A DNA stretch of 64,000 nt, taken from positions 62,001 through 126,000 of the forward strand of contig CALQJI020000004.1 in the NCBI GenBank assembly GCA_943330855.2. The letters run 5' to 3'. Shown here one piece after another: positions 44,294 through 52,817 of the stretch. Position numbers and translations under genes: made by a program. The stretch is from Klebsiella pneumoniae. Lineage in GTDB: Bacteria > Verrucomicrobiota > Verrucomicrobiia > Limisphaerales > SXTU01. The notes beneath the pieces are model-generated. The model saw only the letters and a list, made by a program, of their open reading frames with translations. It had not been told where the DNA came from and ran no database searches. The first letter of the stretch is position 1, and every line of letters begins with the position of its first letter.

Positions 44294-45886
44294 ATGAAGC
44301 TGGAAAAGAAACCCACCCGCCGCGCCCTGAAAACACCCGTGATTGCGCGCGCCCGCGCTGCCACCGTGAAGCCTGTCTCGACGCCGACCGCGAAGCCCAA
44401 ACGCATCGCCAAGACCGCCGCTCAGGCCCAGCCGCAAGCGGCGGCCAAGCTCGAACTGGTCACCAAGGTCAAACGCATCGCCAAGACCGCCACGCAGGCC
44501 CAACCGCAAGCGGCGGCCAAGCCCGAACTGGCTACCAAAAACAAACGCCCCGCGCGCGCGCCCAGTGCCTCGGCGATGAAGTCCAAGCGCCCCGCCGCAC
44601 CGCGTAAAATCCGCCAGCCCAAGCTCGAAATCCCAGCGCTCCTGCTCGCTGGCGATATCGCCGTGCCGACCGCCGTTAGCGGACCCGGCCAGCGTTACGC
44701 ACTGGGACCCACCCCGCCGCCCGCGCACGCCGGCCTCGTGACTGAACGCGGCGAGTTGCCCGAGTCCTACGGCACCACGAAGATTTGGCTCACCGCGCGT
44801 GACCCGCAGTGGCTTTACGCCCACTGGGATCTGTCCGCCGCACAGCAACGCAAATTCAACGCCGAGTCCGACGATGGCCACCTGATTGTCCGGGTGTTCG
44901 AGAAGGAAATTCTCGGCGAGCCGCTGGTCACGCAGCACGTCCACCCCGAATCGAGGAACTGGTTCATCCACGTCGGTCGCGGCGGCACAAAGTTCGTCGC
45001 ACAACTCGGCTACCTCGACCGGAAGGAACGCTGGCAGGCCATCGCCTCCTCGGCTGCAACCATTACGCCGCCGGACCATTTGTCTGACGACACCAGCGCG
45101 GAGTTCGCCACGCTGCCGGTCGAAGTGCCCTTCGACCAACTCGTCGAAATGGTCAAGGCCGTCATCAGCCAGCACGTGCCGCTGATGGAGGCACTGGCAC
45201 AATTGCGTGAACAAGGCCACCCGGACCTCCCCACCGCCGAGACCTTTGCGCCGCCAGTGGCCGGTGTGCCCACGCGATCCGGGACGGATGCCTCACCTGC
45301 CCGACACGTTACTCCCGCCGAGACTGCCGGCCCCGCGCCCGCGCCGGTATGGACGCCTGCGCAAGCGAAGGCTCTCACCGAAGTCGTCACGATGGACGAG
45401 GTGCGCCGCGTCTGGATTGGCTCGCTGGAAATCACGGAACTCGTCCGCCGCCAGCTCGTGAAACAGCTCTCCGATCAGACCGCCGCGCAACTCGCCGCCG
45501 GGCAAGGCGCGCTGGGCCTCGGCTCGCCCAGCAGCCCGTTTGGAGCGCTCGGCAGCTTGCCGGGTCCATTTGCTGGCGGAGAGAAGGCGCGCGGCTTCTG
45601 GTTCAACATCAACGCCGAGCTGATCCTTTACGGTGCGACCGAGCCGGATGCGACCGTGACCATCGGTGGGCGGCAGATTCGCCTGCGGCCTGACGGCACG
45701 TTCAGCTACCGCTTCGCGCTGCCGGACGGGACGTTTGACTTGCCCGCCATCGCCACCTCCGCTGCGGGAGACGACACGCGCGCGGCCGAACTGCGCTTCC
45801 GCCGCAAGACGGCCTATCACGGCGAAGTGGGCGCGCACCCGCAAGACGCGAAGCTCAAGCCGCCGACGCCAGACCACGTGGTTTGA
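44294..45886 (+). CDS. DUF4912 domain protein with low-complexity N-terminus
   Basis: 530 aa from the ATG at 44294, preceded by ACGGAG at 44281-44286 as ribosome binding site. Residues 1-110 are Lys/Ala/Pro-rich and include two copies of a 24-residue unit (RIAKTAAQAQPQAAAK-type), a 72-bp tandem repeat. DUF4912 (about 150-300) shows IWLTARDPQWLYAHWDLSA and FIHVGRGGTKFVAQLGYLD. The C-terminal third repeats a beta module (ADPTVTIGGR-like ATEPDATVTIGGRQIRLRPD). DUF4912 proteins are widespread in Verrucomicrobia and Firmicutes; function unknown. No signal peptide is seen, so a cytoplasmic location is likely. Confidence 0.85.
   Translation: MKLEKKPTRRALKTPVIARARAATVKPVSTPTAKPKRIAKTAAQAQPQAAAKLELVTKVKRIAKTATQAQPQAAAKPELATKNKRPARAPSASAMKSKRPAAPRKIRQPKLEIPALLLAGDIAVPTAVSGPGQRYALGPTPPPAHAGLVTERGELPESYGTTKIWLTARDPQWLYAHWDLSAAQQRKFNAESDDGHLIVRVFEKEILGEPLVTQHVHPESRNWFIHVGRGGTKFVAQLGYLDRKERWQAIASSAATITPPDHLSDDTSAEFATLPVEVPFDQLVEMVKAVISQHVPLMEALAQLREQGHPDLPTAETFAPPVAGVPTRSGTDASPARHVTPAETAGPAPAPVWTPAQAKALTEVVTMDEVRRVWIGSLEITELVRRQLVKQLSDQTAAQLAAGQGALGLGSPSSPFGALGSLPGPFAGGEKARGFWFNINAELILYGATEPDATVTIGGRQIRLRPDGTFSYRFALPDGTFDLPAIATSAAGDDTRAAELRFRRKTAYHGEVGAHPQDAKLKPPTPDHVV
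44402..44545. repeat. 72-bp direct tandem repeat x2 in the DUF4912 gene
   Basis: 44402-44473 and 44474-44545 are near-identical copies encoding the 24-residue RIAKTA-AQPQAAAK-LVTK unit. Confidence 0.85.
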
Positions 45887-45922
45887 AAGGAAATCCGCCG
45901 GTTGGGAAACCGACCGAATCGG

Positions 45923-46034
45923 GAAGCCACAGATAAACACAAATTGGGGGAAGCGCGGGGTTCACCCGGCGGATAATGAGCCAAGCTGCCCAAGCTGTTC
46001 CCTATCAGTGTCTAGCTGTGTGAATCTGTGGCTT
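45923..46034. repeat. Inverted-repeat element (GAAGCCACAGATAAACACA arms)
   Basis: The left arm 45923-45941 pairs with TGTGTGAATCTGTGGCTTC at about 46016-46034, 17 of 19 positions. A related sequence, ATCCGTGGGCATCTGTGGCC, occurs at 51280-51299. Confidence 0.78.
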
Positions 46035-46449
46035 CGCTGCCTTTCCTAGGCTGAGGATTTCCGCTTCCCGCCCTGCCCCGTTTCCCCCAAGCTCGCTGCC
46101 GTCGCCAACGACAGCCGATGCGCCTGATTGCCAGAATTGCCGAACTCCTTCGCGGTCGCCGCCAACAGCAGGCGCAGCAGACCAAACGCGCCCACCTCCT
46201 CAGCCTCTACATGGGCGAGGCCAACGGCATCGAAGGCCCCGACCGCGCGTTCCGCCCCAACCGCCAGCGCCAGCACGGGCGCGGGACGAAGCGGCAGGAC
46301 AACGGCTGAAGCTACGCACTCCCCTCGCATTTGCCTCCCCATTGAAGCGCGCAGAGGCGCTCGCGCGCCAGTATCAGGGACCAACTCCATCCGCCGATAA
46401 TCTTTCGCTTGCACCGCCCTCATCACGATTAGAACCTCGGCGCACTCGC
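46035..46449. other. Intergenic stretch of about 415 bases, no convincing gene
   Basis: Between the repeat element and the propeller gene. A 63-codon frame at 46118-46309 (MRLIARIAELLRGRR...) is possible but Arg/Gln-biased, with no ribosome site or recognisable domain. I see no hairpin terminator and no conserved motif. Confidence 0.4.
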
Positions 46450-47871
46450 ATGAATGTTCGCTCTCTGTTGCTCGCGCTGTTGTTCGCCGCTGGCTCCCTC
46501 CGCGCCGCCGAAGTCTTGGAGGATTGGCCGCAGTTCCTCGGGCCGCGCGGCAACAACACCTCGCGCGAGACCGGTTTGCTTGACGCGTTTCCGAAAGCGG
46601 GTCCGCCGGTCGTCTGGCAGCACGACATCGGCACCGGCTACAGCGCGCCGTCGGTGCGTGGGGAGTTGCTCGTGCTGCACCACCGCGTGAAGGACGAGGA
46701 GGTCGTCGAGGCTTTGCACCCGGCGACGGGCAAGCCCGCTTGGCGCTACGCCTACCCGAGCCGTTACCAAGACCCCTTCGGCTACAACAACGGCCCGCGT
46801 TGCTCGCCGCTGCTCACGGCGGACCGCTGCTACACCTTCGGCGCGGAGGGCAAATTACTTTGCCTCGAACTCGCTACCGGGAAGCTCGTCTGGCAACGCG
46901 ACACGGCGAAGGATTTCAACGTGCCAGACGCCTTCTTCGGCGTCGGCTCCACGCCCATTCTGGAGGGCGACAAACTCATCGTCATGGTCGGCGGCCAGCC
47001 GAACGCGGGCATGGTCGCCTTCGAGGCGAAGACCGGGAAGACGCTCTGGCAGAACGTCGGCAAGGCGAATTGGACCGGCATCACCACGCTGGGCGGACGC
47101 GCGGAAGTGCCTTACGAGTGGACCGGCTTCGAGAAGCTCGCCAGCTACGCGTCGCCGGTGGCCGCGACGATGCACGGGCAGCGCCACGTCTTCTGCCTGA
47201 TGCGCCAGGGCCTGTGTTCGGTGAACCCGACGAACGGCCAAGTGAACTTCAGCCGCTGGTTCCAATCGCCGGCCAACGACTCCGTGAACGCGATGAACCC
47301 CGTGGTGCTGGACGACACGGTGCTCATCTCCGCCGCCTACTATCGCAGCGGCGCGGTGCTGCTGCGCGTGAAGCCCGATGGTAAATCCTTCGCCGAAGTC
47401 TGGCGCGACCCGGCGGGGCATCCCTTCGACCCCGCCGACCGCGACCCCGCCACGGGCCGGTGGAAGGTGCCCGCGCTGGAGCTACACTGGAACACGCCCA
47501 TCCTGCTCGACGGCCATCTCTACGCGTTCAGCGGACGCGACGAGCCGGACGCGACGTTTCGTTGCGTGGAGTTCAAGACCGGCAAGGTGACGTGGAGCCG
47601 CGACGAGCGCTGGAAGAAGAACCCGCCGCACGGCTCGCAGTTCCCGGTCTATGGCCGTGGCTCGGCGATTCTCGCGGATGGAAAACTCTTCGTGCTCGGC
47701 GAGGCCGGCTTGCTCGGCATCTTCAAGCCCAACGCGAAGCAACCCGAGGAGCTCGCCCGCTGGCAGGCCCCGATGCTCGGCTACCCGACCTGGGCCGCCC
47801 CCATCCTCGCTCATAAACGCCTCTACCTCCGCAGCGAGGACAAGCTGGTGTGCCTCAACCTCGCGAAGTAG
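46450..47871 (+). CDS. Secreted PQQ-type beta-propeller protein
   Basis: 473 aa from the ATG at 46450, with a signal peptide MNVRSLLLALLFAAGSLRAA. PQQ/BamB-like propeller: DWPQFLGPRGNNTSRETGLL, HPATGKPAWRYAYPS, ELATGKLVWQRDTAKDFNVP, EAKTGKTLWQNVGKANWTGI and ILADGKLFVLGEAGLLGIFK. It resembles the alcohol-dehydrogenase-like WPQFLGP proteins that are common in PVC bacteria, for which no substrate is known. It is followed after 86 bases by the MscS-type channel on the same strand, which may be unrelated. Confidence 0.88.
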   Translation: MNVRSLLLALLFAAGSLRAAEVLEDWPQFLGPRGNNTSRETGLLDAFPKAGPPVVWQHDIGTGYSAPSVRGELLVLHHRVKDEEVVEALHPATGKPAWRYAYPSRYQDPFGYNNGPRCSPLLTADRCYTFGAEGKLLCLELATGKLVWQRDTAKDFNVPDAFFGVGSTPILEGDKLIVMVGGQPNAGMVAFEAKTGKTLWQNVGKANWTGITTLGGRAEVPYEWTGFEKLASYASPVAATMHGQRHVFCLMRQGLCSVNPTNGQVNFSRWFQSPANDSVNAMNPVVLDDTVLISAAYYRSGAVLLRVKPDGKSFAEVWRDPAGHPFDPADRDPATGRWKVPALELHWNTPILLDGHLYAFSGRDEPDATFRCVEFKTGKVTWSRDERWKKNPPHGSQFPVYGRGSAILADGKLFVLGEAGLLGIFKPNAKQPEELARWQAPMLGYPTWAAPILAHKRLYLRSEDKLVCLNLAK

Positions 47872-47957
47872 CGCAGCGCCAGTGCGGGGACTGATGTGGG
47901 GGGACTGATTTCCAAGTTGCAGTCGCAAACTCACCTTCCCAAGATGCGCTTACTGGC

Positions 47958-49457
47958 ATGAACAATCTCTTCTACGTAATCGCCGTCGGGCTCCCAGTCT
48001 GGCTCATAATGGTGGTTTTAGGGCGGCAGTTGCGGCAACGGTGGGCCGTCCGGATGGGGGCACCCTACCATCTCATCTGCATCGCGAACGCGGTCCTTGC
48101 CACCTCCTACTTCATCTTCGATCTGGAAGTGCTAGCACAGCGAGACAAGCACCGGGTGATCATGGCGGCGGCATTCATGATGGATGCGCTACTGCTCCTG
48201 AACCTCTTCAACCGGTTCTATTGGGAAGAATACTTCGCCAAGAAGCGCAAGATGATCGTGCCGCGCTTCTTCACCCACGCCACGAGGATCGTCGGCATCA
48301 CCGCCGCCGTGGTGTTGATTTTGCAATTCGTCTTCGATGTGCGCGTGCCCGGCCTCATCGCCAGCATCGGCGGCCTCAGCCTCGCGGTCGGCCTCGCCTT
48401 GCGGCCGGTCATCTCCAACCTCACCGCCGGGCTGACCATCCAGATGAGCAAGCCGCTCAAGCAAGGGGACTGGCTCCTCGTTGACAACCGCCTCGCGGAG
48501 GTCATGGAACTCAACTGGCGCAGCACCCGCCTGCGCACGGTGGACCATACTTACTTCGAGGTTCCCAACGTGGATTTTGTCAACGGACACATCCAAAACT
48601 ACAGCTATCCAACTCCGCAGCACGCCATGCGCGTCACCGTGCCCGTGGACTACTCCGCCCCACCCAACAAAGTCCGCCGCATCCTCCTGCGCGCCACCGC
48701 CGACGTGGAAGGCGTCCTCAAGGAACCAGCCCCGGAGGTCTTCCTCAAGGACTTCGGCGAGAGCGGAGTTCTCTACGAGATCAAATTCTGGATCGATCGC
48801 GACGAGAAGCAGGACAACATCGCCGACGGCATCCGCACCGACGCTTGGTATGAACTCCGTCGCGCCGGCATCTCCATCCCGCTGCCACAGCGCGTGGTCC
48901 GCTACGAACGCCCGGCCGACGACAATGAAACCCAGCTCAAGCAGATCTCAGCCATGCTCGGCAAAAACATGATCTTCGGCGTTCTCAGCGAGGACCAGCG
49001 CAACAAGCTGGTGGTGGGCGCCCACACCCAACTCTTCGGCAAGGGCGAGCGCATCTTCCGTCAAGGCGAGGAGGGCGGCGCGCTCTACGTCGTCGTGGAC
49101 GGCGCGGCCGACGTATTCGTCCAGCAGGACGGCGTGGACACCCTGGTCAACGTGGTGCACAGCGGTGACTGCCTCGGTGAAATCTCCCTGCTCACCGGCG
49201 AAAAACTCAGCGCCACCGTCGTGGCCACGAGCGACTGCGAGGTCGTCCTGGTCCCCAGCGAACGCATGGCCGAAGTGCTCCGCGAGTCTCCCGAATTGGT
49301 GGAAAGTTTCAGTGAAATCCTCGCGATCCGACGCCTTGAGGCCGAGGTCATCCTCGTGGAATCCCAATCACAACGTAAGCGCGACAACGTGCCCTTGAGC
49401 CAGGAAGCATACGCCAGCGACTTCATGAAGAAGATGCATGACTTCTTCTCCGTGTGA
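47958..49457 (+). CDS. MscS-family mechanosensitive channel with C-terminal cyclic-nucleotide-binding-type domain
   Basis: 499 aa. Three to four transmembrane helices, the last being the MscS pore helix (VPGLIASIGGLSLAVGLALRP). The MscS beta domain follows with DWLLVDNRLAEVMELNWRST, TYFEVPNVDFVNGHIQNYSY and the VDYSAPPNKVRRILL block. A cyclic-nucleotide-binding-type domain (about 350-470) has GKGERIFRQGEEGGALYVVV and LGEISLLTGEKLSATVVA. The phosphate-binding cassette normally carries Arg before the S/T-A-T; here that position is Leu417, so cAMP/cGMP binding is doubtful. Channels of this bCNG-like layout gate osmotic or ligand-driven ion flow in the inner membrane. Confidence 0.9.
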   Translation: MNNLFYVIAVGLPVWLIMVVLGRQLRQRWAVRMGAPYHLICIANAVLATSYFIFDLEVLAQRDKHRVIMAAAFMMDALLLLNLFNRFYWEEYFAKKRKMIVPRFFTHATRIVGITAAVVLILQFVFDVRVPGLIASIGGLSLAVGLALRPVISNLTAGLTIQMSKPLKQGDWLLVDNRLAEVMELNWRSTRLRTVDHTYFEVPNVDFVNGHIQNYSYPTPQHAMRVTVPVDYSAPPNKVRRILLRATADVEGVLKEPAPEVFLKDFGESGVLYEIKFWIDRDEKQDNIADGIRTDAWYELRRAGISIPLPQRVVRYERPADDNETQLKQISAMLGKNMIFGVLSEDQRNKLVVGAHTQLFGKGERIFRQGEEGGALYVVVDGAADVFVQQDGVDTLVNVVHSGDCLGEISLLTGEKLSATVVATSDCEVVLVPSERMAEVLRESPELVESFSEILAIRRLEAEVILVESQSQRKRDNVPLSQEAYASDFMKKMHDFFSV

Positions 49458-49525
49458 CGAGGTGAGGCGGACATTCCAGTCCGCCGCCCGCCGGCGTTCA
49501 CCTGCGGCTAGCCCCTTGTGCGAAG

Positions 49526-49620
49526 CAGCTGGACTGCGGCCGCTTCAGCGCCGCTCTCCGAATCGCTCGGCCACAGTTCACCTGAAAAGCGGCGCTGAAG
49601 CCACCGCAGTCCAGACGCTC
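49526..49620. repeat. Inverted-repeat element, copy 2 of the GCTGAAGCCACCGCAGTCCA family
   Basis: The left arm CTGGACTGCGGCCGCTTCAG (about 49529) and the right arm 49589-49616 are inverted copies with two to three mismatches. The right arm matches 40382-40409 at 27 of 28 bases. It lies between the MscS-type gene and the MFS gene, which are convergent. Confidence 0.85.
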
Positions 49621-49669
49621 CGCGCCTTCCCACGTCGCGGCGGAGCCAAGCCACGGCTTCCGGCCCCGC

Positions 49670-51172
49670 TCAGTGCGCGAAGCCCTTTTCGTCCTCAGGC
49701 AGCGGTTGGTCCTTCGTCTCCGTCGCGAAAGGCAGCACGGCCAGGCCGAGCAGGAAGACGCAGCACATCGTCAGCGCAGCCGGACGCATGGGCTCAGGGG
49801 AGTTGACAAAAACTTCGGTCTTCAGCAGACCGATCACCGGCACGCCCGCTGCCGCGAGGAAGCGCCCCACGTTGTAGCAGAAGGATGTGCCCGTGCTGCG
49901 CAAGTGCGTCGGGAATAGCTCCGGCAGGTAGATCGCATAGACCGCGAACACCGAGAGCTGGAAGAAGCCCATGATCGGAATCAGCCAGAAGGTCTGGCTC
50001 GCCTCTCGATAGAACCAAAACGCGCACGCGGTCGCCACCAGCGCGGTGCTGAAGGCAATCGCAAACGCCGGTTTACGACCCAGTTTCGCCGCCACCCAAC
50101 TCGCGGAGAGCATGCCGAAGAACGCGCCGATTTGTAGCGTGAGCAGGCCCCAGCTCGCCCACTTGTCCACCAGCGGCCCGATGGTTTTGGCTTCGATGGA
50201 TTTTTGAATGTCCGCAGGCGGCAGGCCCTGCTTGGTGAGTTCCATGTGCGCGTCCTTGATGACTTGCGGCACCGTGTCGATGGAGGTCGCGGCGGCGTCG
50301 GTGGTGGTGGCCTTCGCGTAGTCCACGTAGGCGGCCGTGTAGGACTTGCGCAACACCGTGCGCACCAACTCCGGCGTGTAGAAGCCGATGCCCCAGAGGC
50401 CGATCACGCCCGAGCACACCAGCAGCATCCCGACGATGGCATTCCGACGCCAACGCGGCGTGCTGAACAGCTCGCGGTAGGTGAACGCGCTGTGCTTGTC
50501 CAGCTCGCCGGAATCCTTCATCTGCTGCCAGCGCGCCGGCTCCTTCATCCGCATGCGGATGACGAGCGCGAGGAAGGCCGGGATCGCACCGATGACGAAC
50601 ATCCAACGCCAGGAGTTGCCCAGCGCGATGGTGCCGGATTTCTCTAGATTGGCCATGCCCATGCCGATGAGCGCGGCGGAAATGTTCCCGATCGCCGAAA
50701 GCGCTTGGAGCGAGCCCAACGCACCGGAACGGGCCTTCGCCGGCATCACCTCCGCCAGCAGCGCCACGCCCACCGCGAATTCGCCGCCAACTCCCAACCC
50801 GGTGATGAACCGGTAAAACGCAAAATCCCAAAACGTCTGCGACAACGCGCTCAGACCCGTGCAGAGCGAATAGATCAAGATCGTGATCATCATCGTCTTC
50901 GCGCGCCCGATGCGGTCACCCAGCACGCCGAAGATCAGCCCGCCCGTGGCCCAGCCGCAGAGGAAGATCGAGGTCGCGTAGCCACCCCAGAGCAGCGGGT
51001 CTTTGCCGGCGGGCAGCAGCGCCTTCATCGCCGGGCCGCGCGACAGCGTGAAAAGCTGCTGGTCGAGGCAGTCGAAGAGCCAACCCAGCGCCGCCACGGC
51101 GAAGACGAACCAGTGATAGCCGTTGAGTTGTTTCCACCAAGGGCCGTCGCTAGTTGTGTTAGGTGAACTCAT
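49670..51172 (-). CDS. MFS transporter (sugar/organic-acid-like)
   Basis: 500 aa, about 12 transmembrane helices. MFS marks include GDRIGRAKTMM (helix 2-3 loop), GLGVGGEFAVGVALLAEVMP (helix 5) and a mid-loop of charged helices (DAAATSIDTVPQVIKDAHME). The second half has AKLGRKPAFAI, repeating the RxGRR-type loop. The layout resembles metabolite:H+ symporters of the SHS/AAHS type. The substrate is not predictable, and no catabolic genes are adjacent. It is convergent with the MscS-type gene and divergent from the M20 peptidase gene. Confidence 0.88.
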   Translation of the reverse strand: MSSPNTTSDGPWWKQLNGYHWFVFAVAALGWLFDCLDQQLFTLSRGPAMKALLPAGKDPLLWGGYATSIFLCGWATGGLIFGVLGDRIGRAKTMMITILIYSLCTGLSALSQTFWDFAFYRFITGLGVGGEFAVGVALLAEVMPAKARSGALGSLQALSAIGNISAALIGMGMANLEKSGTIALGNSWRWMFVIGAIPAFLALVIRMRMKEPARWQQMKDSGELDKHSAFTYRELFSTPRWRRNAIVGMLLVCSGVIGLWGIGFYTPELVRTVLRKSYTAAYVDYAKATTTDAAATSIDTVPQVIKDAHMELTKQGLPPADIQKSIEAKTIGPLVDKWASWGLLTLQIGAFFGMLSASWVAAKLGRKPAFAIAFSTALVATACAFWFYREASQTFWLIPIMGFFQLSVFAVYAIYLPELFPTHLRSTGTSFCYNVGRFLAAAGVPVIGLLKTEVFVNSPEPMRPAALTMCCVFLLGLAVLPFATETKDQPLPEDEKGFAH

Positions 51173-51264
51173 GTGTGGTTGCGCTGTGTGTTGTGTCGGA
51201 AAACGGGTTGTTACCTACACGTAATAACTGGTCGCGCCAAGGCTAAATTCGCCCCGTGCGCATA

Positions 51265-51306
51265 CCTCATCTGTGTTTCATCCGTGGGCATCTGTGGCCA
51301 AAACAC
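51265..51306. repeat. Related half-element CATCTGTGTTTCATCCGTGGG
   Basis: CATCTGTGTTTCATCCGTGG then GCATCTGTGGCC, upstream of the M20 gene. It shares ATCTGTGGC with the element at 45923-46034; no second arm is visible here. Confidence 0.5.
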
Positions 51307-51352
51307 TTCCCGCCATTGCCTTCCGCGCCCGGCTCCGCTTTCCTCTTCGCCC

Positions 51353-52726
51353 ATGCAACCTGTCCTCGACTACCTCGCAGCGAACGAAGCGCGCTTCCTG
51401 CGCGAACTCTCCGACTACCTCCGCTTCCCCAGCGTCTCCGCCCAGCCGCAGCACAAGCCTGACTTGGAGAAGTGCGCTCAGTGGATCGCCGCTCACTGCC
51501 GCTCGCTCGGCCTGTCCGTCGAAGTCTGCCCCACCGCCGGCAACCCCATCGTCCTCGCCCGCACGCCCCGCCGTGCCGGCACGCGCAAGCCGCACTACGT
51601 CGTCTATGGCCACTACGATGTGCAACCGCCCGAGCCTCTCGAACTCTGGAAGTCCCCGCCCTTCGAGCCGCGCATCGAAGGCCGCAGCCTCTTCGCCCGC
51701 GGCTCCTGCGACAACAAGGGCCAGCACTTCGCGCACTTGAAGGCCGTGGAAGCTTACCTCAAGACCGGCACTGAGCTGCCCTGCGACCTCACCTTCCTCA
51801 TCGAGGGCGAGGAGGAAATTGGCTGCGAAAACCTCGCTCCCTTCCTGCGTGAACGGAAAACAGACCTCCGCTGCGAGGCCTTCGTCATCTCCGACAACGG
51901 CCTGCCCAGCAAGCGTCACCCCGCGCTCACCTACGCGTTGCGCGGCATCCTCGCCGTGGAAATCCGCCTCGACGGCCCGAACCGCGACCTGCACTCCGGT
52001 CTCTTCGGCGGCGCGGTGGAGAACCCTGCGATGGCTCTCGCGCAACTGCTCGCCAAACTCCGCGACAAAAACGGCCGTATCACCATCCCCGGCTTCTACG
52101 ACGACGTTGCCCCGCTCTCGAAATACGAGCGCGCGATGCTCGCAAAACTCCCCAGCAACGAAGCCAGCTTTCGCAAGCTCGTCGGCGCACCCGAGCTGTT
52201 CGGCGAGAAAGGCTTCACCAGCATTGAGCGCCGCACCGCCCGCCCGACCTGCGAAATCAACGGCCTCACCAGCGGCTACCAAGGCGAAGGGAGCAAGACC
52301 ATCGTCCCCGCGTGGGCGCGCGCGAAGCTCACCTTCCGCCTCGTGCCCGACATGGACCCGAAGAAGATTCAGAAACTCATCACCACACACTTGAAGAAGC
52401 TTTGCCCACCGAGCTGTAAACTCACCGTGGAAGCCGGGCACGCCGGCGAGGCCTACCTCGTCCAGCCGGACAGCCCCCGTGCCCAAGCCGCCCTGCGCGC
52501 GCTGCGCGAGGCTTTCGGCTGCGAGCCCGTGATCATGCGCGAAGGCGGCTCCATCCCCATTGTAAACGACTTCAAGCGCATCCTCGGCGTCGAGACACTC
52601 CTCCTCGGCCTCTCGCTTCCCGACGACAACGCCCACTCCCCGAACGAGAAGTTTGACCTCGATTGTTTCAGCTCCGGAATGCGCATGAGTGCGCTCCTGT
52701 GGCGCGAGTTGGCCGGAGTGAAGTAG
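51353..52726 (+). CDS. M20 family metallopeptidase (dipeptidase-like)
   Basis: 457 aa from the ATG at 51353; an in-frame upstream extension has no supporting composition. Zinc and catalytic motifs: VVYGHYDVQPPEPLELWKSP (His and Asp), GSCDNKGQHFAHL (bridging Asp), LIEGEEEIGCENL (Glu-Glu), VISDNGLPSKRHPAL, HSGLFGGAVENPAMAL (dimerisation domain) and LGLSLPDDNAHSPNEKFD with the last His. It hydrolyses peptide or acyl-amino acid bonds in the cytoplasm. It is convergent with the transglutaminase gene across a 22-bp perfect inverted repeat. Confidence 0.93.
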   Translation: MQPVLDYLAANEARFLRELSDYLRFPSVSAQPQHKPDLEKCAQWIAAHCRSLGLSVEVCPTAGNPIVLARTPRRAGTRKPHYVVYGHYDVQPPEPLELWKSPPFEPRIEGRSLFARGSCDNKGQHFAHLKAVEAYLKTGTELPCDLTFLIEGEEEIGCENLAPFLRERKTDLRCEAFVISDNGLPSKRHPALTYALRGILAVEIRLDGPNRDLHSGLFGGAVENPAMALAQLLAKLRDKNGRITIPGFYDDVAPLSKYERAMLAKLPSNEASFRKLVGAPELFGEKGFTSIERRTARPTCEINGLTSGYQGEGSKTIVPAWARAKLTFRLVPDMDPKKIQKLITTHLKKLCPPSCKLTVEAGHAGEAYLVQPDSPRAQAALRALREAFGCEPVIMREGGSIPIVNDFKRILGVETLLLGLSLPDDNAHSPNEKFDLDCFSSGMRMSALLWRELAGVK

Positions 52727-52741
52727 TGAGCGGAGCGGGGA

Positions 52742-52817
52742 AAGTAAGCCGTGTTCAGTGTTCCGTAAGCCGCACGGACACGCCGCCTCCCCACTGAACA
52801 CTGAACACGGCTTACTT
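52742..52817. repeat. Perfect 22-bp inverted repeat built from GTGTTCA heptamers; likely bidirectional terminator
   Basis: 52742-52763 and 52796-52817 are exact inverted copies (AAGTAAGCCGTGTTCAGTG onward) containing GTGTTCAGTGTTC and GAACACTGAACAC. The right arm overlaps the last codons and stop of the transglutaminase gene (stop at 52812-52814). A long stem with a 32-base loop could end both converging transcripts. Confidence 0.85.

Noticed and set aside
46118..46309. 63-codon frame MRLIARIAELLRGRR...
   Set aside because: No ribosome site, biased composition, no recognised family; kept only as a note on the intergenic stretch.
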